NCBI GenBank assembly: GCA_028456385.1 | Contig: JALNQF010000063.1 | Location: 124,001 to 188,000, forward strand | From: Ophiosphaerella korrae | Lineage: Eukaryota; Ascomycota; Dothideomycetes; Pleosporales; Phaeosphaeriaceae | DNA length: 64,000 bases | Reading direction: 5' to 3' | Shown here: piece after piece, positions 1 through 13,531 of the stretch | How the letters are laid out: each line of letters begins with the position of its first letter | How positions within the stretch are numbered: the stretch's first letter is position 1 | Program-made: the position numbers and the translations under genes | Notes under the pieces: generated by a model | Told to the model about the DNA's origin: nothing | Database searches by the model: none | The model's input: only the letters and a program-made list of their open reading frames with translations

Positions 1-255
1 TCCAAGAGCATCGAGAAGGATGTGAGATTTTCCTAACCCACTTTGGTGGACTTTCCTTGATGTCACGAAAGCGCCTTGAGGGTTCTTTTCCTGCATAGCG
101 AATGCTTGGTGTTTATAACGACGGAATTGCATAGACATATAGATATTGTGAGCAAAACAGGTGCTTTCCTTTTTTACTATCCACGTTTCGCCAACGACCC
201 CAGTGTAGCTAGGTCTAACTAGTACAATAGGTCTATCATACCGATGCGATGCAAT

Positions 256-1857
256 CTACAATACATACCTAAAATACGGATTCTCCTTGTCTGTCAGATC
301 CATAAACGCCAGCCTATCTCTTTCCACCTCATCTACCTCCAGCGCATCTCGCCTCCGATTCTTCCTCCACAATACCGCATACAACGCCACCGCGGCCGCA
401 ACTGTAATACAATAGCAAATAATCAAGCCTGTCCACAACATGGGGTAATGCGCCTTCTTCGTTTGGCTCTTGATCAGCTGCGGCCCTACGATATTGCCCA
501 CGCAATACGCCACAAAAATATTCGCCGCCATAGCAGACTTCTTCGTCGCCCCGGCCACGTTCGACATGCCCACTACGACCGTCTGCGACGCCACGGCGCC
601 AAATGTGCCGATGATGGAATACCCCGCCACAGGTGCCGCAGCATGGTAGCTCCACTCAGCCTTCCATATCATAGTGCAGCCCGCTATGACCGGCAAACAC
701 ATGAGCACCAGTAGCACCAAGCGCACACCAGGGACGCGACTCGAGACCCATCCGCACCCTAGAATCGACACGAGGCACACGGCGCCGACCGGGAATTGCC
801 AGAGAATCGACTTGAGCGTGTCCCAGCCAAACGTGCTCACGATTAACGGGCCGAAGCCGGACACGGCGCCGTTGACTGTGTACACAGACGCCATGAGGAC
901 AAAAACGAGGTAGAATTTTGCGTCTGTCGCCGCTTCGCGCAGCTGCGACGCTTTAATCGCGTGGCAGCGCACACCCGTTGCGCTGGCGCGCAGCCGCTCG
1001 ACAGCAACTACGCGCTCCGCCTTGGACAGAAACCACGCATCTACAGGGCTATCCGGGATGACCGCGCACCAGATCGCAAACAGGAGCGTCAGACAGCCTG
1101 CCAACAGATAGATATACTGCCAGCGGCGCAAACTCCCGCTCTCGATCTGCGCAAACCCGTAGTTCAGCGCGCCCCCCACTATCGTGAACAGCCCCGTCGA
1201 GCTAAACCACCACGCCTGTCGCAGCGCCTGTTCGCGCTGCGTGTAGTAGCTGCTGATGATGCACATGAAGCCCGTGGGGATAATGCTCTCGACAAAGCCC
1301 AGCGCAAAGCGCTGCGCATAGAGCCCGCGATAACTCGTTACCGCGGCGGTCAGCATGCAGACGAGCGCCCACAGCAGCACCACAGCGCCGAGGATGCGCC
1401 CGAGATTGAAGCGCTGCAGCGCAAACGTCATTGGGTACAGGCCCGCCAGCATACCGAAGTAGAAGAGGGACGTGGCCCACGAGAGGCGCGCGGTGTTGGG
1501 GGTAGGGGGCGTGGTGTGCGTGTCGAGCGTGCTGAGGGAGAGGTCTTTGGTCATGCCAAAGAGCACGGCTGAACCAAGGATAGCTTTGTCGTAGTAGACC
1601 AGACCGTAGCCTGTATACCTTACATGCTTAGGGTGGGCTTGGTGGCGAGGGGTAAGCTACGCACCGACTGTCATGGCGGGGATGAGGAACCAGTCTATTT
1701 TGCGGAGGACGCGGGCTTCAAGCGCTGGGTCGATGGGTTGTGCATGGTCTCCCACGAGGTTGATGGCGATGTCTTTTTCGAGCGAGATGGAGCCTGCTGT
1801 GGCGGACTCGGGGTCTGCCGCGTGGCTTGGATTCATCTTGTCGTTTGGAGTTGCCAT
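256..1857 (-). CDS. MFS transporter, Dal5/Tna1-like anion carrier
   Basis: Plasma-membrane major facilitator predicted to take up an organic anion such as allantoate, nicotinate or a related nitrogen or vitamin compound; the substrate cannot be read from sequence. Two exons: 1857-1665 and 1610-256, with a 54-nt intron (1664-1611) that restores the motif VGYGLVYYDKAILGSA of the first membrane segment. The start is the ATG at 1857; another in-frame ATG lies 18 nt upstream. The product is about 515 aa, usual for the anion:cation symporter family. It has a charged cytosolic N-terminus, about 12 hydrophobic segments, a central loop after PDSPVDAWFLS and the family-typical C-terminal ENPYFRYVL. The gene stands alone, in tandem with the ssh4-like gene. 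The family call is firm. Confidence 0.88.
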
Positions 1858-3020
1858 CGAGTTACAGTAAACCACGAGAAAGGAAATAGCAACGAGAAAA
1901 GCCTGAATGAGAACTACAAAGTCTCGGAATACTCCTTTATATTAATCCATTATACACTCGTCCCAAGCGTGGGAATGCCGTCGGTCACTGGCGCCCATAT
2001 CGCCCTGCAGGCGGCATCAAACACGGCCCCAGGACGTTGGCGCGATTGATTGCCCTCTGTTTTCGCTATCCAGGACACCCCACCATTGGTCCCCGTTGTG
2101 CAGGACTGGCCCTCCGTAGAAGCAACGACTTGCAGAACGGGAAATAAAAAACATGCTAGACTAGACTCGATGCAGGAAAGACCTGTTTCCTGACATAATC
2201 ATGAGTTTTCTGGCAGAAAATTTCCGCGGCGGGATTCCGTGCTTTTCTTCTACACTACCTGCGCGAGTAGGTGGACCACGTGCGAATCCAGACCCAGACC
2301 CAGTCCCCGTGTGAACGACACCGAAGAGCATAATGCTAGGCTCTGAATTTCGTTCTTGTGGACGATTAAGCCGTCGTAGAACCCGTCTCTTGCCTCGCTC
2401 AGCCTGCTATACCCGCCAGCAGGTTTCGAGCTGGATGCGCATTTTCTCGCGAGAATGCTGTACGAGACAAGAGTAACCGTGACGATCTTTGAGTACGGGG
2501 CCGCCGGATCCATGTGTCGGTCTTTCGTAATTTATCCGTCTCGACATAACTATTCTGGTGCTTGGTGTTGTCAGCTCGACCAAGGGGAACTCCATGTTGG
2601 CAAGTTGAAGACGATTGCTGCACAACAAAGTAATGTATTTAGTAATGGGTGCATATTTTATCACTACTGCTAAATGTCGCATATGACTGAAACCAAACGC
2701 GTAGCTATTTGCGAGCCGAGACCTGACCATCCAACAACACGATCCAAGCTCTATAAAAAAAAACGCCGCTCATCAAACAATGCATTGCCGGCCATGTGTA
2801 GCTTATCTCGCACAATGCTCGCTTCAAACGCCAATAGCTCAAGCAAAACGCTCTTCGCTGAAAATGTAAGCCAAGCGTAAATAGTCTCCTTTCCTACTCC
2901 GGACCGTGCTGGTTGATCATGACAAAGGAGAATACTGATGATGGGGATATAGTGTAGTCCGTAGGAAATGTGAGTCTGGAGGAAAGAGTACAAGGAATGT
3001 ATAACGATCGAGCTCAGCTC
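1858..3020. other. Intergenic, no gene seen
   Basis: This 1.16-kb spacer separates the 5' end of the MFS gene from the 3' end of the ssh4-like gene. It must hold the MFS promoter. Short open frames on both strands lack family resemblance and splice continuity. No RNA gene, transposon end or repeat was recognised. Confidence 0.6.
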
Positions 3021-4698
3021 TCATCGTGGTCCTCGTGACCTGGATGTTTGTGTTGAGCTGCGGACTCGGATCGTTGGGGGACGGATCTGGGGTGTATCCG
3101 CCACCGCTGCGTCGTAGGTTGGAATTGGCGGGCTAGTTCGTGCCCGTGGTGGCCGATTCTGGATAAGGGGTGCTCGTTCGTCCCAGTAGCTCTCTCTGTT
3201 GCCGTCTATGTTGCTGATGCTTGGTGAACCAACTGGGCTAGTGTATTCTGGTGGCAAATCACCGGGCTGCAGAAAACCCAGGCCTTGAGGAGCAGTAATT
3301 GTGGTCCGGCCTGAGCCCGCACTCATACCTTCACCAGTATCTTCATTTGAATCCACGAGGCTAAGAGCTGCTAGAGAAATGTCCGTCGGGCTACGCTGAG
3401 GTCCAGGGCTTGTGGGTTCATTTCGTCCCAGTCGCATTTGCTGACTGCTTGACCGCGCATGACTAAAACCTGCCTGGATGTAATTCCCTCCCATGCCTTC
3501 TCTTATACCATCACGGCCAGAATCTAGAAGAATTGATCCTTGTTCGCTGCCGTAGGGAGGAGGGGGCGCTAGGCTGCCAGTTTGAGGTGCCAATCCCCAT
3601 TTCTTCACATTGGCTTCAATGAAGACAAAGCCCATTTGACCAAAGTTGACGTGTACCTGACATGGCCCGTTAGCGCCAACCGTAGGAAAGAAGTTCTGTG
3701 TCTTGAGGCCGTGCGCAACATCATCGAGCTTCTTGCCGTTACGTGTGAAGAAGAGGGTTCCAGTTCGAGGGCGGTAGCCGACACCGATGACGTCTCCCTG
3801 CACGTAAGCAGGGCCGTAAGCGGATGGTGTGAAGGCCTGGTTGTATCGTCGGTTTCCGTTGGACATGTATGAAATGGAAGATTTGTGGTAGCCTAAAGTG
3901 CATCAGCATACGTCGACGTGTCTACTTTGTGATAGTACATACCTGGTAGCCTGAAAAGCGGATACGGTTTTGTTGTAACACCGACGGCGATGCTTGTGGT
4001 TTCTGGCTTATCGTATACCTTGGCCTCCCAATAGTAGACTTCGTTTTGCTTGGGTATCGGTAGGTTGCTTTGGACACTGCACTCGGAGTCGAAGAATTCA
4101 ATCTCGGTCCTGCCCTCGACGAAGCAGTTGGCGATCTCAAGCTCGGGCTCAAATTCCCAAGCAGACACACCCTTCTCTTGTATGGCTAAGAATTGTGATA
4201 ATGAGATATCTGTCTGCACCGACTCGGGCGGGTTGGCCTGGACGAAAGCTGCAGTGTGTCAGTAATTGTTCCATGTCATACTCGTCCAGTCTGGAGTGAC
4301 AGACCTTTTGCCCGCATGTACTCTGTTCGTTGTATGTCGTCCATTTCCTCGAGCGCCTCGGCCTCCTCCTTGGCAAACTGCTGCTCGTCGTCGTACTCGC
4401 CAGGTCGTGATAAGCGGTCCAGGAAGATGCGGCCTTGGTGTGTGTAACGGAAGTAGTAGATGATGGCAGCTATGATAAGGCAGACTCCCGCGGCACCCAG
4501 GACCGACAGGATGCCGATAAGGATACCCTTGATCGTGGGGCTCATTCCGTTTGCTATCCGGAAGGCATCGCCTTGTGATGTGACAGGCTCGAACATGAGT
4601 GTGGGTGGTGAAGAAGGGGCGTGTTCAGACGGGAAGTACGAACGGGAGAGGGTTGTTGGGGGCGAAGCCACGGCCCGTAGGGGTTCTTGCGGGAGCAT
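3021..4698 (-). CDS. ssh4: Ssh4-like SPRY-domain adaptor of the Rsp5 ubiquitin ligase
   Basis: Endosomal/vacuolar membrane adaptor that in the known family recruits the ubiquitin ligase Rsp5 to membrane cargo for multivesicular-body sorting. Three exons: 4698-4305, 4248-3943 and 3892-3021, introns of 56 and 50 nt. Both junctions restore conserved sequence (RAKAFVQANPPES; RLPGYHKSSISYMSNG). The product is about 523 aa: a short lumenal N-terminus, one transmembrane helix near residues 57-83, a cytosolic linker with TDISLSQFLAIQEKGVSAWE, a SPRY domain around residues 160-300 (TGTLFFTRNGKKLDD is typical), and a disordered tail. PPxY-type motifs (PPPPYG, LPPEY) in the tail would bind Rsp5 WW domains. 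The ATG at 4698 was chosen because stops precede it in frame; an extra upstream exon is not excluded. Confidence 0.9.
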
Positions 4699-6338
4699 CG
4701 TGGCGGTGGGCAGTGCCTATCACACCGCTGATAGCGACGGCAGTGAGTCGCGACAGTGGTGGTTGCGTGCTCGCAGGCACAGAGGCGCTGGTGCGCGAGT
4801 GCAGGCGTGTCTACCCAGCGTCGTGATGCGGTGCGGCGGCGGGGAGTCGGTGCTAGAGGCTCGATGGTGACGTACGGCGGTGCTGGCGACGCGATAGGGA
4901 TGTGGGTGGCTGTGGAAGGACGGTGATTGTGGTCGGCAGCTCGCGCACTCTCCGTCTTGCTCTGCCGACGGGTCCGCGAGATGGAATTGGAGAGGAGGGT
5001 TGGTTGGAGGGTTGGGGAGCTTGGGGTGGATAGCCACTGCTGTGACACTCTCGGTGCCTCAATGCTTGGCCGGCCTCTCGCCACCTCCGCTGCACGCGAC
5101 GACCTACACTAATCCGACTAGGCCCGAAGACGACGCGCACCAGTCTCACGCCGCCGATCTACCCGACCTGTTTTCTGCAACCAACGGCTTTGTCAATACT
5201 CGCTTCCTGAGATGCACACAACCCAGATGCTCTTAGATGGCAGATACAGTTTGGCTCCCTCTTCACTGGGGCGTCTCCGGAACCGGCCAGTCTCGACCTC
5301 GCGTCTCAACCGCGCTCGGCAATCCAGACCAAGACACCAACTTGCTTCTGCAGGACAACACATCTCCTTTCACCGACCTCAGCCCATTCCATGACCCACG
5401 CCAAATCTTCATCGCCCTTAGCCGCAGCCTCCCGCGGATCTGACATCCATGGCTGCGTGTTTCGAGCCGCCCATCAGCCCACTCATTTTCAGGAGTTTGT
5501 GCCAGGCTGAAACACCAACTTCACAGAGCCGCCATGGGGCGCATCCTATCTATAGCCTCCTATTAGAGCCTCGTTCGCTTCTTTTCGTGCATGTCCAAGT
5601 GAACAGCTACTCTGCAGGTACCGCGTCATTTAACTTTATTCTTGACACATGTGTTGACGAGGTGCAATTCACAATAGAAGAATGTGCTGTGCCCCTCAAC
5701 TATCTCAGACAACACTCGTAATTCACGGCCCCTTGAAGTACACCCCATTACCGGCGCTTTAGCCCGGGTTTTAGATTCATCCCCAGATTTCGTTCCGATC
5801 ACAAGAAATCCTCTGCCCGTAGTTTCTCATTCCATGTCAAGTCTCAGCCTCACCAATATCATCTGGAACGTGCTTTAGCCTTCAGCCCTACCCTAGCGCC
5901 ATCCACCAATCACTGGCTCCTCGAGTGAGGCCAGTCAACGTTGTTTGCACCAGTTACTGCCACCTTCCAGAAGGTAAGGGATAAAGCGAGCTTGACAGAG
6001 GATTCTCCAGCTTCCATAGTACTAAATTTTCATGGAAATCAGCTTTGGTCACAAGTTTGGCTTCGTAGTTCACAAATAGCATTGTGCCTGCCTAAGACTT
6101 ATGTGCGGTAGGTGGTGGACTGAGTGTCTTTCATTCGCTGACTTCAAGATACCCTCTACTGGTTGTAGTTTTTTTTTCACAGTTGAGCAATCCTGCTTAT
6201 TATTCTAATTATATAACAAGCCGCTATATAGAAGACGAGGTATGATAACAATTCGCAAATTCGTGTGCTAACCGGTGACATACTATATAGAGTCCCTTTC
6301 ATACTGTAATTACCATCAAATTAGTTAGATGTTCTACC
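4699..6338. other. Intergenic, one doubtful 68-codon ORF
   Basis: The ssh4 promoter lies at the left end. A plus-strand ORF at 5237-5443 (starts MADTVWLPLHWG, 68 aa) follows an ATG but has no recognised family and no convincing splice continuation; it may be a short uncharacterised gene or chance. From about 5900 the sequence becomes more AT-rich towards the MYND relic. Confidence 0.4.
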
Positions 6339-7040
6339 TTGATTCAACTCAACCGTCTTACGATTGAAATCGTGGTGAGCAACCATCCAAAAAACCCATG
6401 CACGGTATGCAACACATCTAACGCTCAACCGTGTAACCAATACAAAGGCGCCCGTTACTGCTCGGCAACATGCAAGCAAGATGACTGGCCTACCCACAAG
6501 CTCCCCTTCCTAGGCCCTGATATTTCCGCAAAATATGAACGGATTTCGTAGAATGATGTGATAAAACGAACAAGGAAAAATGCAATCAATATTCGCCAAA
6601 GGGATGTATTTGGTGAAGCAGAACCTGCCAAGAGCATTGCATGCATTACCACCACCAAGCTCGGTTAGCACCATAGTTAGAGACGCGCCAAAATTGCTTA
6701 TGGCAGGGCCGGCTCAGGCACGAATGAGTATGCTTGCAGAGACATAGACATGAACGGCTTCCACCACGTCGCCGATTACCTCCGTGCGTTCGCTGATGAG
6801 CCTGCGCCGTCGCGAAGCCCAGCCCTCGGCGATAAAATCAAGGGGATCAGAATCAGCTGCCTTGATGACCAGATGTTATTGGAGAGACTGTGCTTTGGAG
6901 GGATCGAAGTGGGCTCTATAGATACAGTTTTTACAGTAAATTTTACCTCTGTCATTGCGGACTCGATTGGTGTTCCTATCTTCACGCGACGTTGCCTTGA
7001 GACTCAATATGGCCAAATAAAGAGAACCAGGAGTGTTTGA
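6339..7040 (+). pseudogene. MYND zinc-finger protein relic
   Basis: The frame starting at 6339 encodes a MYND finger: CTVC, seven residues, then C, then YCSATCKQDDWPTHK. The final cysteine is replaced (LPF). The same frame continues to 7040 and is protein-like again from about 6700 (NEYACRDIDMNGFHHVADYL, then PIFTRRCLETQYGQ), which resembles the body of a fungal MYND family; that part is from memory and unverified. Three in-frame TAG codons interrupt it at 6549, 6666 and 6678, and TGA ends it at 7038. MYND fingers bind proline-rich peptides, and intact family members are cytoplasmic or nuclear. The flanks are AT-rich. I read this as a decayed gene, not an intron-containing one, because the stops fall in one continuous frame. 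Confidence 0.5.
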
Positions 7041-8453
7041 AGGTGAGAGACCCTCCATGGCCAGGCTGCGGCCTTCCCGCATTTGTCGTGTGGTCCAGAT
7101 GCCGAAGACGATCCCGCCTCTCAGTCAACTGGGAAAGTGGGATGTCGACCACTTAAGATGTAGCAGCTAGAAGATACCCAAGCTACCGAGAGCCTTTCTT
7201 CAAGGTATCTACAAGTATAGCTCGAGTAATCTAAGATTTCTAGTTAAATTATTAAGTAGCATATAATCCATTGTATACAATTAGCGTTAAATGTAAGGAG
7301 TGTAATTATTCTGCTTTTTCAGTTTTCGAAAAGCTTGCCGCGGGATCATTGAGTTGAGCCTAGGCTCCCGAACAGTGACAGGTAGATATGGGGTGCGTCA
7401 TGGCTGTGCGCCAAGGTAAGAAGCTGTGGATACTGTGGCACGTAGATCCAGTATGAAATATGGTCTGTTGTCGGCCATTCTATTGGCGAGTGTTCTCCAA
7501 AGGAGCCGGTTGGCAAGGACCTGTTCTAGCGATGTATGTCGGTCAACGTTTATTGTCTGCTGGTCGAAGTTTTTAGGTGAGAAGATTGAGGCCCGCGGCT
7601 TTATCGCGGTTCCTAGCCCGTACGATGTGTAGTGTTCTCGATATGGATTATTATGTGAGTATTCGAATTTGGATCGTCACTAATGTAGGTGTCTTTGTTT
7701 ACCAGCTTCTATACCTCATACGCAGTGGGTGTAGATCGAAAGCAGGGACGATGGTATTTGCTCATTATCGCTCTTTATTCATCAAACGATCGGTGATAAT
7801 GCCGCCGGCTGAGAGTAACACAAGTGTGTATAAAAGTGGCGGTTGCAGGCAGGCCTGCAAACGTCGAGACCCACGGTTTCGGTCATGGCAGTCCTAGCCG
7901 AAGTGGGAGAACGGCAGGACCTAGTAGGCCGCCCACGGCACAATTCTACAACCACATCGATAGAGAGCGCAGTAGGACAATCACTCCTCTCCTCGCCTCA
8001 AAAACGCTTACCGTCGTTGCCAACGCTGCCAAACAGCGTTGAGCTCTTGTCGCACCGCAGCGTCGTCACCCCACTGTGTCGCCTGAGGCGCCCACTTGTT
8101 CCTGGGCAAGCTGCACCTATCCGCACCCCGCGCGTCCACGGCAGGCAAACTTGCTGCAGCGCCCCCAAGACATTCGAGACGACACAAATTTTCGCTGCTG
8201 AACTAGAAAATATGGTCGCGGGATTGTAGCCGGCCTCGATTGCGCAAGCCGGTGTGTGGGCCTGCCCCTCCTTGACTCGACCCCAATCCTCACCTTGCTT
8301 TCCTCATGCGCAGAAAAAAAAAGCTAACCATGGCCTGCATCAACAGAACCAGCTCCGGGCCCCATCACCACCTTTCATTTACCTCCACTTTCGCCTATCC
8401 TCCCAGCACAAACCGTATCTGTTCGTCGAGTCAGCCCCTGCACCGCCACAACC
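7041..8453. other. Intergenic, transportin promoter side
   Basis: No supported gene. AT-rich near 7200-7320, then GC-balanced and pyrimidine-rich from about 7900 to the transportin ATG, as expected of a promoter and 5' leader. Small overlapping ORFs here share no frame continuity or family resemblance. Confidence 0.5.
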
Positions 8454-11374
8454 ATGGTCTGGCAACCAGAGGAAGGGCAACTGCGGCAGCTGGTGCAGTG
8501 TCTCAAGGACTCGCTCAGCGGCCAGAACCCCAGTGCACAGAAGAATGCCGAAATTGTCAGTTTCTCCAGCTGCTTGCCACATAACTTTTCGCTGATCACA
8601 GTGGTTGCAGATGCTCAAGACGGCAAGAACATCGCCCGATATCGACAAGTATCTCGCCTATGTCTTCACACATAGCCAGCCTCCATCCGCTGTAGAGATG
8701 GAAGGCACACATTATTACCAGGCTCGCTCTGCTGCAGCCGTCATGCTCAAGAACGCAGTCAAATCCTTGTACAAAACAATGTCCACTCCCACAAAAGATT
8801 ACATAAAATCCACAATATTATCTGGGCTTGAGGACTCGACTGCCCAGATGCGGGGCTATGCTGGCAACGTTATCACCGAAATCGTGCGCCAGGGAGGCAT
8901 CATGGGATGGCCTCAAGTCCTCTCAGACCTCATGAACATGGTCAGTAACGCCGGCGGTAACGTTTCTGCCCAGGCACAAGAAGGTGGCATGGGTGCGTTG
9001 TTGAAGATATGTGAAGACAACAGGAAAGCCCTGGACAAGCAGTATCAAGGACAGCGACCCCTGAATTTTTTGTTCCCCAAACTCTTGGAGCTCACAAGAA
9101 GCCCAATAGCCAAAGTACGCGCTGACGCCCTGGCTAGCATTAACATCTTCATTCCAGAAAACCCCGAGGCTGTGGCGTCAAATCTCGATGCCCTGCTACA
9201 GCAGCTCTTCAACCTCGCAGGTGACTCCAGTGACGAAGTCCGAAAACATGTGTGTCGAGCTTTCGTTCATGTGGCCGACATCGCGCCTGAGAAGATCGTG
9301 CCCCACATGGAAGGTCTAGTTGACTACATGGTCGCACAGCAACGCAACCCTGAGAATGCCGAATTGGCGCTCGATGCTGCCGAGTTCTGGCTGTGTGTCG
9401 GCGAGGATGAGAACATGCGCGACCACCTAGGACCTTACCTGCCCAAGATTGTGCCTGTTCTTCTATCGAGTATGGTGTACAGCGAAGACGAGATTCTACG
9501 CCTCGAGGGTGAAGAGGAGGATTACGAGCTCGAAGATCGTCAAGAGGACATCCGTCCCAACTTTGCGTCAAGTAAATCCGGGCGAATGACCACAAATGCC
9601 AACGGTGAAAATGCCTCAGCCAGCAATGGCGGTAATGCTTTGCCCAATACCAACGATGATCTCAGCGACGGAGAGATTGACGATTTTGATGATGACGATT
9701 CCTTTGGCGACCCTGAGGAACAGTGGAACCTTCGAAAGTGCTCAGCTGCCGCCCTGGACGTGCTTGCTTCTGTGTTCCACGAAGCGGTCTTCCAGGCAAC
9801 TCTGCCCTATCTAACCGACAACCTAAATCATGCGGAGTGGCCAAACCGAGAGGCAGCTGTTCTTGCTCTTGGTGCTATAGCAGATGGCTGCATGCCTGTT
9901 GTAGAGCCTCATTTACCTATGCTCACACCATATTTGATCACTTTACTCCAAGATCCCAAGCCTGTCGTCCGCCAGATTACCTGTTGGTCACTTGGACGAT
10001 ACTCTGGATGGGCAGCTCATCTGGATCCAGCTGGGAAACAACAATTTTTCTTGCCCGTTATGGACGGCATCTTGAAGAAGATGCTTGACAATAACAAGAA
10101 GGTTCAGGAGGCGGCAGCCTCTGCATTTGCGAACCTTGAAGAGAAAGCAAACACCGAGCTCACGCAATATTGTCGTCCCATTGTCAGCCAGTTCGTTCAG
10201 TGTTTTGCGAAATACAAGGACCGGAACATGTTCATCCTATACGATTGTGTCCAGACTTTGGCAGAGCACGTGGGTTCTACGCTACAGCAACCAGACCTTG
10301 TCAACATGCTCATGCCGGCGCTCCTACAACGGTGGAACAAGGTCTCTGATCAGTCAAGAGAGATGTTCCCGCTCCTTGAGTGTCTCTCTTATGTCGCAAC
10401 AGCAATAGGTCCTCTCTTCTCGCAGTATGCCGCTGGAATTTTTGCTCGCTGTATCAACATTGTCCACCGGAACCTGGAAGAGGAAGTAATGGCGCATGAA
10501 AACCCCGCATTTGAGACTCCAGACAAGGACTTCCTTGTGACTAGTCTAGACTTGCTTAGTGCTATCATACAGGCTCTGGACGCAAACGACAGCGCTCAAT
10601 TGGTGGCTGGAACCTCGAGCTTCTTTCAACTCCTAGCTGTATGCATGAAGGATTCCAACGATGACGTACGGCAATCTGCATATGCCCTGCTCGGCGATTG
10701 TGCCATCTACGTATTCAGACAGCTACAACCTTGTCTGCCAGCTCTTATGGAGATCTTGATTGCGCAGCTCGATACCACGCAAGCTCATCACGAAGTTGAT
10801 GACACAGGCTATTCTGTCATTAACAATGCATGCTGGTCTGTTGGCGAGATAGCGATGAGACAAAAGGATGGAATGCAACCATACGCAGAGAGGCTACTAC
10901 AGAAGATTGGCACAATATTATTCGATGAGAAGGTGCCTGAGTCTTTGAACGAGAATGCGGCAATTGCTTTGGGAAGACTGGGGCTGGGATGTGCACAATA
11001 TCTTGCAGTGCACCTGGCTCAAATTGCCCTTCCGTTTCTTCAAGCGATCAAGCACGTCATGTGGACCGACGAAAAGGCCCACGCTCTTACAGGTTTTATG
11101 TTAATCATTCTTGCAAACCCGAATGCCATGGAACAATCGCTTCTGCAATTCTTCAGCGAGATGTCGCACGCCAGCCGAGTCCTGGTAAATGCGCAACCAG
11201 ACTTCCAAGAAGCCTTCAAGAAGGTAAGCCTACGGTTTCAACAATCAGAGACATGCAGCTAATCACGAACAGGTTGTCGAACAATACAAAAGCATGATTC
11301 CAAACTTTGATGGCTTCCTCGGGGGACTTCCTGAGGGTCAACAAGCTCGGTTGCGTGAGATGTTTAGTATCTAG
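8454..11374 (+). CDS. kap104: Transportin / importin beta-2 (Kap104-like)
   Basis: Nuclear import receptor: carries cargo with PY-type nuclear localisation signals (for example hnRNP-like proteins) through the pore and releases it on RanGTP. Three exons: 8454-8555, 8611-11223 and 11273-11374, introns of 55 and 49 nt. The first junction joins NAEI to MLKTARTSPDI; the last gives FKKVVEQYKSMIPNFDGFLGGLPEG. Total about 938 aa, usual for the family. HEAT repeats run throughout. Conserved landmarks are YAGNVITEIV, QEGGMGALLKICEDN and LALDAAEFWLCVGED. Acidic stretches near residues 333-348 and 382-404 correspond to the acidic loop that couples Ran binding to cargo release. The ATG at 8454 is in good context (ACAACCATGG) and starts the conserved WQPEEGQL. 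Confidence 0.95.
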
Positions 11375-13529
11375 GCACACGTTTCCATTTTTCTATGTGG
11401 CTGCTGGCGTCATTGGGTGAACAGGTAGAGGAAGAGATGGATATAGTATTACCTAGGCGAGAATTACGTCATAAGGGATGCTTTGCAGAGAGACGTGATC
11501 AATGAGCATTTACGAATGAGGGGGGTTACGGCATCTATAGACATTTCGAGCGACGTGTTTCTTCCTAGTCAAAGGTGGTGGTGCACTACCAGAGGGATAA
11601 TTATTCCCATGGATTGTTTGGCTTACTCGAGCGCACTTCGTCCGACATTTCCAGGCGTTTTCATCGTTGATCGCGCAAGTATCATCGCTCACTAGCAAGT
11701 AGATAGTCTAAGCGTTCGCACATGGCGGACTTCGCACTCAGTCAACATCTCGACATGCACACCAACGTCACACCGTATCGTCCGTTTATTCTTGTCCACG
11801 TATTCCTCACTTTAGTCCATCGCATAGCTTTCCATATCTAGTTGAGTCGACTTCATGACGCATCACGCATGGATGCACACTTTATCTTCGGGGTATTTTG
11901 GCAAAATACAAGCTGTGGGAGAAACTGAGGTTGCGCGGAAACAGGTGTGGTTGAGAATGAGTGGGTGCAATGGCTCCTCGTTTGCGGTTCAATCCTACAA
12001 CAGTAAGGGCTAGACCTGAGTTGCATACCTGGCCGTGGAGGTTCAGGCCACGCGAGGAACACGACGCACGACAGGGGAGCACAACATGAGGCTATGAATA
12101 GCATACCAGCAGCAGGGCCATTGTTGCACAACGCTGCGGAAGAGCTGAAGTTGGGGTTAAGTTGTGTACAACGAGATGGCTGATGCAGTTGCCGCTTGGC
12201 CCTGCGCCAATGCCGAAATTGGGAAATTGTGGATGGCACGCTGGGTCTCGTGACAAGTATCTATGCGTTTGGATAAACAGCTTGCTTGATATCACGACAT
12301 GGCAATTGGAAGAGGCAAAAAAAGAAGCAGCTCGTGACTAGCGAATGTGAAATTGAAGCCGAGGATGGAAACGTACAAAGGACCTCGCTAACACATTGCA
12401 GTCACTTTATCTGACTCGTCGACCAGTTTCCAATTGCATCCTGCATGCTGCGATGGGAGGGCGCAGTGCCAAGTTGCCATGCAAGCCAAAGCGATGAGTG
12501 GAGATGTGAGGAGTCCGAAGCTCTTGGTGGCTCAACGTACAGCTGATGGGTTAAGTATATCTGGAGTGAGACAATTGCCACGCGAGAGAGGAACGGATGC
12601 ACGCGGAAGGCATGCACGCGAGGGCTGTGACGATGGAAGAGGGCAATGTGTTGACGTAGGTTATCGAAGCGGATTCTGCGCCATGCCACTGGTAGAAGGC
12701 AGGACAGGGGAGGATATTTAAAGTTCTTTGTGGGAGAGTGTCGTGCAGGACAGAGGTGTGGCTTGCAGGGGAGGCCCAAGGTGTTTATTGCTCGTTACAT
12801 GGTGTTGAGCTGGCCACTGTGGTGTGTGATAGTAGATAGCACTGCCGTCAGCACGCGCTGAACTGCTCGTTCAATGACAGAGGGCGAGTGGAGAGGTTTC
12901 TGAGCAAGCCCTACTGCTACCCTAGGCATGGTCTAGCCGTTCACCCCAGACAGGACATGGTTGGCCCTGGCACAGGCATCAAGCTTTGAGGAGTTTATCT
13001 CTAAGAATAGGCCAGTCACGCTGGGCCAGCAGCACCAAGTCGCCAAAGAGTGTACAGAAAGTCATTCTGATACTATTACCCACACCAGCCTCGGCCATAG
13101 CGATACGCAGTGATTGGGCGGGATACCAGAGGCGGTTACTTTGTCCCTCGTGTCTAGAGCGCTTCTGGCCCATATCGTCATAGCAGCGAACAGCCTTGCA
13201 GCGGCAGCCGGCTCCGGTGCCCTGGACGCAGCAGCAGTTTGCGAGCCAGACGGGCTCGCCTAAGTACCAACAGGCCTTGCAGCAATTTCCGCTGCATTAG
13301 ATATTGCCCAAAGGCAACTTGTGTTGCGGCGTTTACTTTTACCCAGCGCTGATGAGACGATGAGATGATGATGATGGTGGTGGGTGGGTACTAGTGACTG
13401 CGCGGTGGTGTGAAGGCAGGACCACGGCCAGCCCTCAGCGCCCGCCATGGCCGCCGCCAGCGTGACGCTGCAGTCACAAGCAGGTACCTGTTGCGTAGCA
13501 TCAATAGCACGATACATGGCGCGACCGAC
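11375..13529. other. Intergenic before the Tc1 element
   Basis: No supported gene. Several short ORFs on both strands cover one another and have no family resemblance. A short GAT/GGT-rich stretch lies near 13350-13390. It ends at the TA target duplication (13530-13531) of the transposon. Confidence 0.5.
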
Positions 13530-13531
13530 TA

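Noticed and set aside
5237..5443. 68-codon plus-strand ORF as a gene
   Set aside because: No family, no splice continuation and no second supporting signal; kept only as a note in the intergenic entry.
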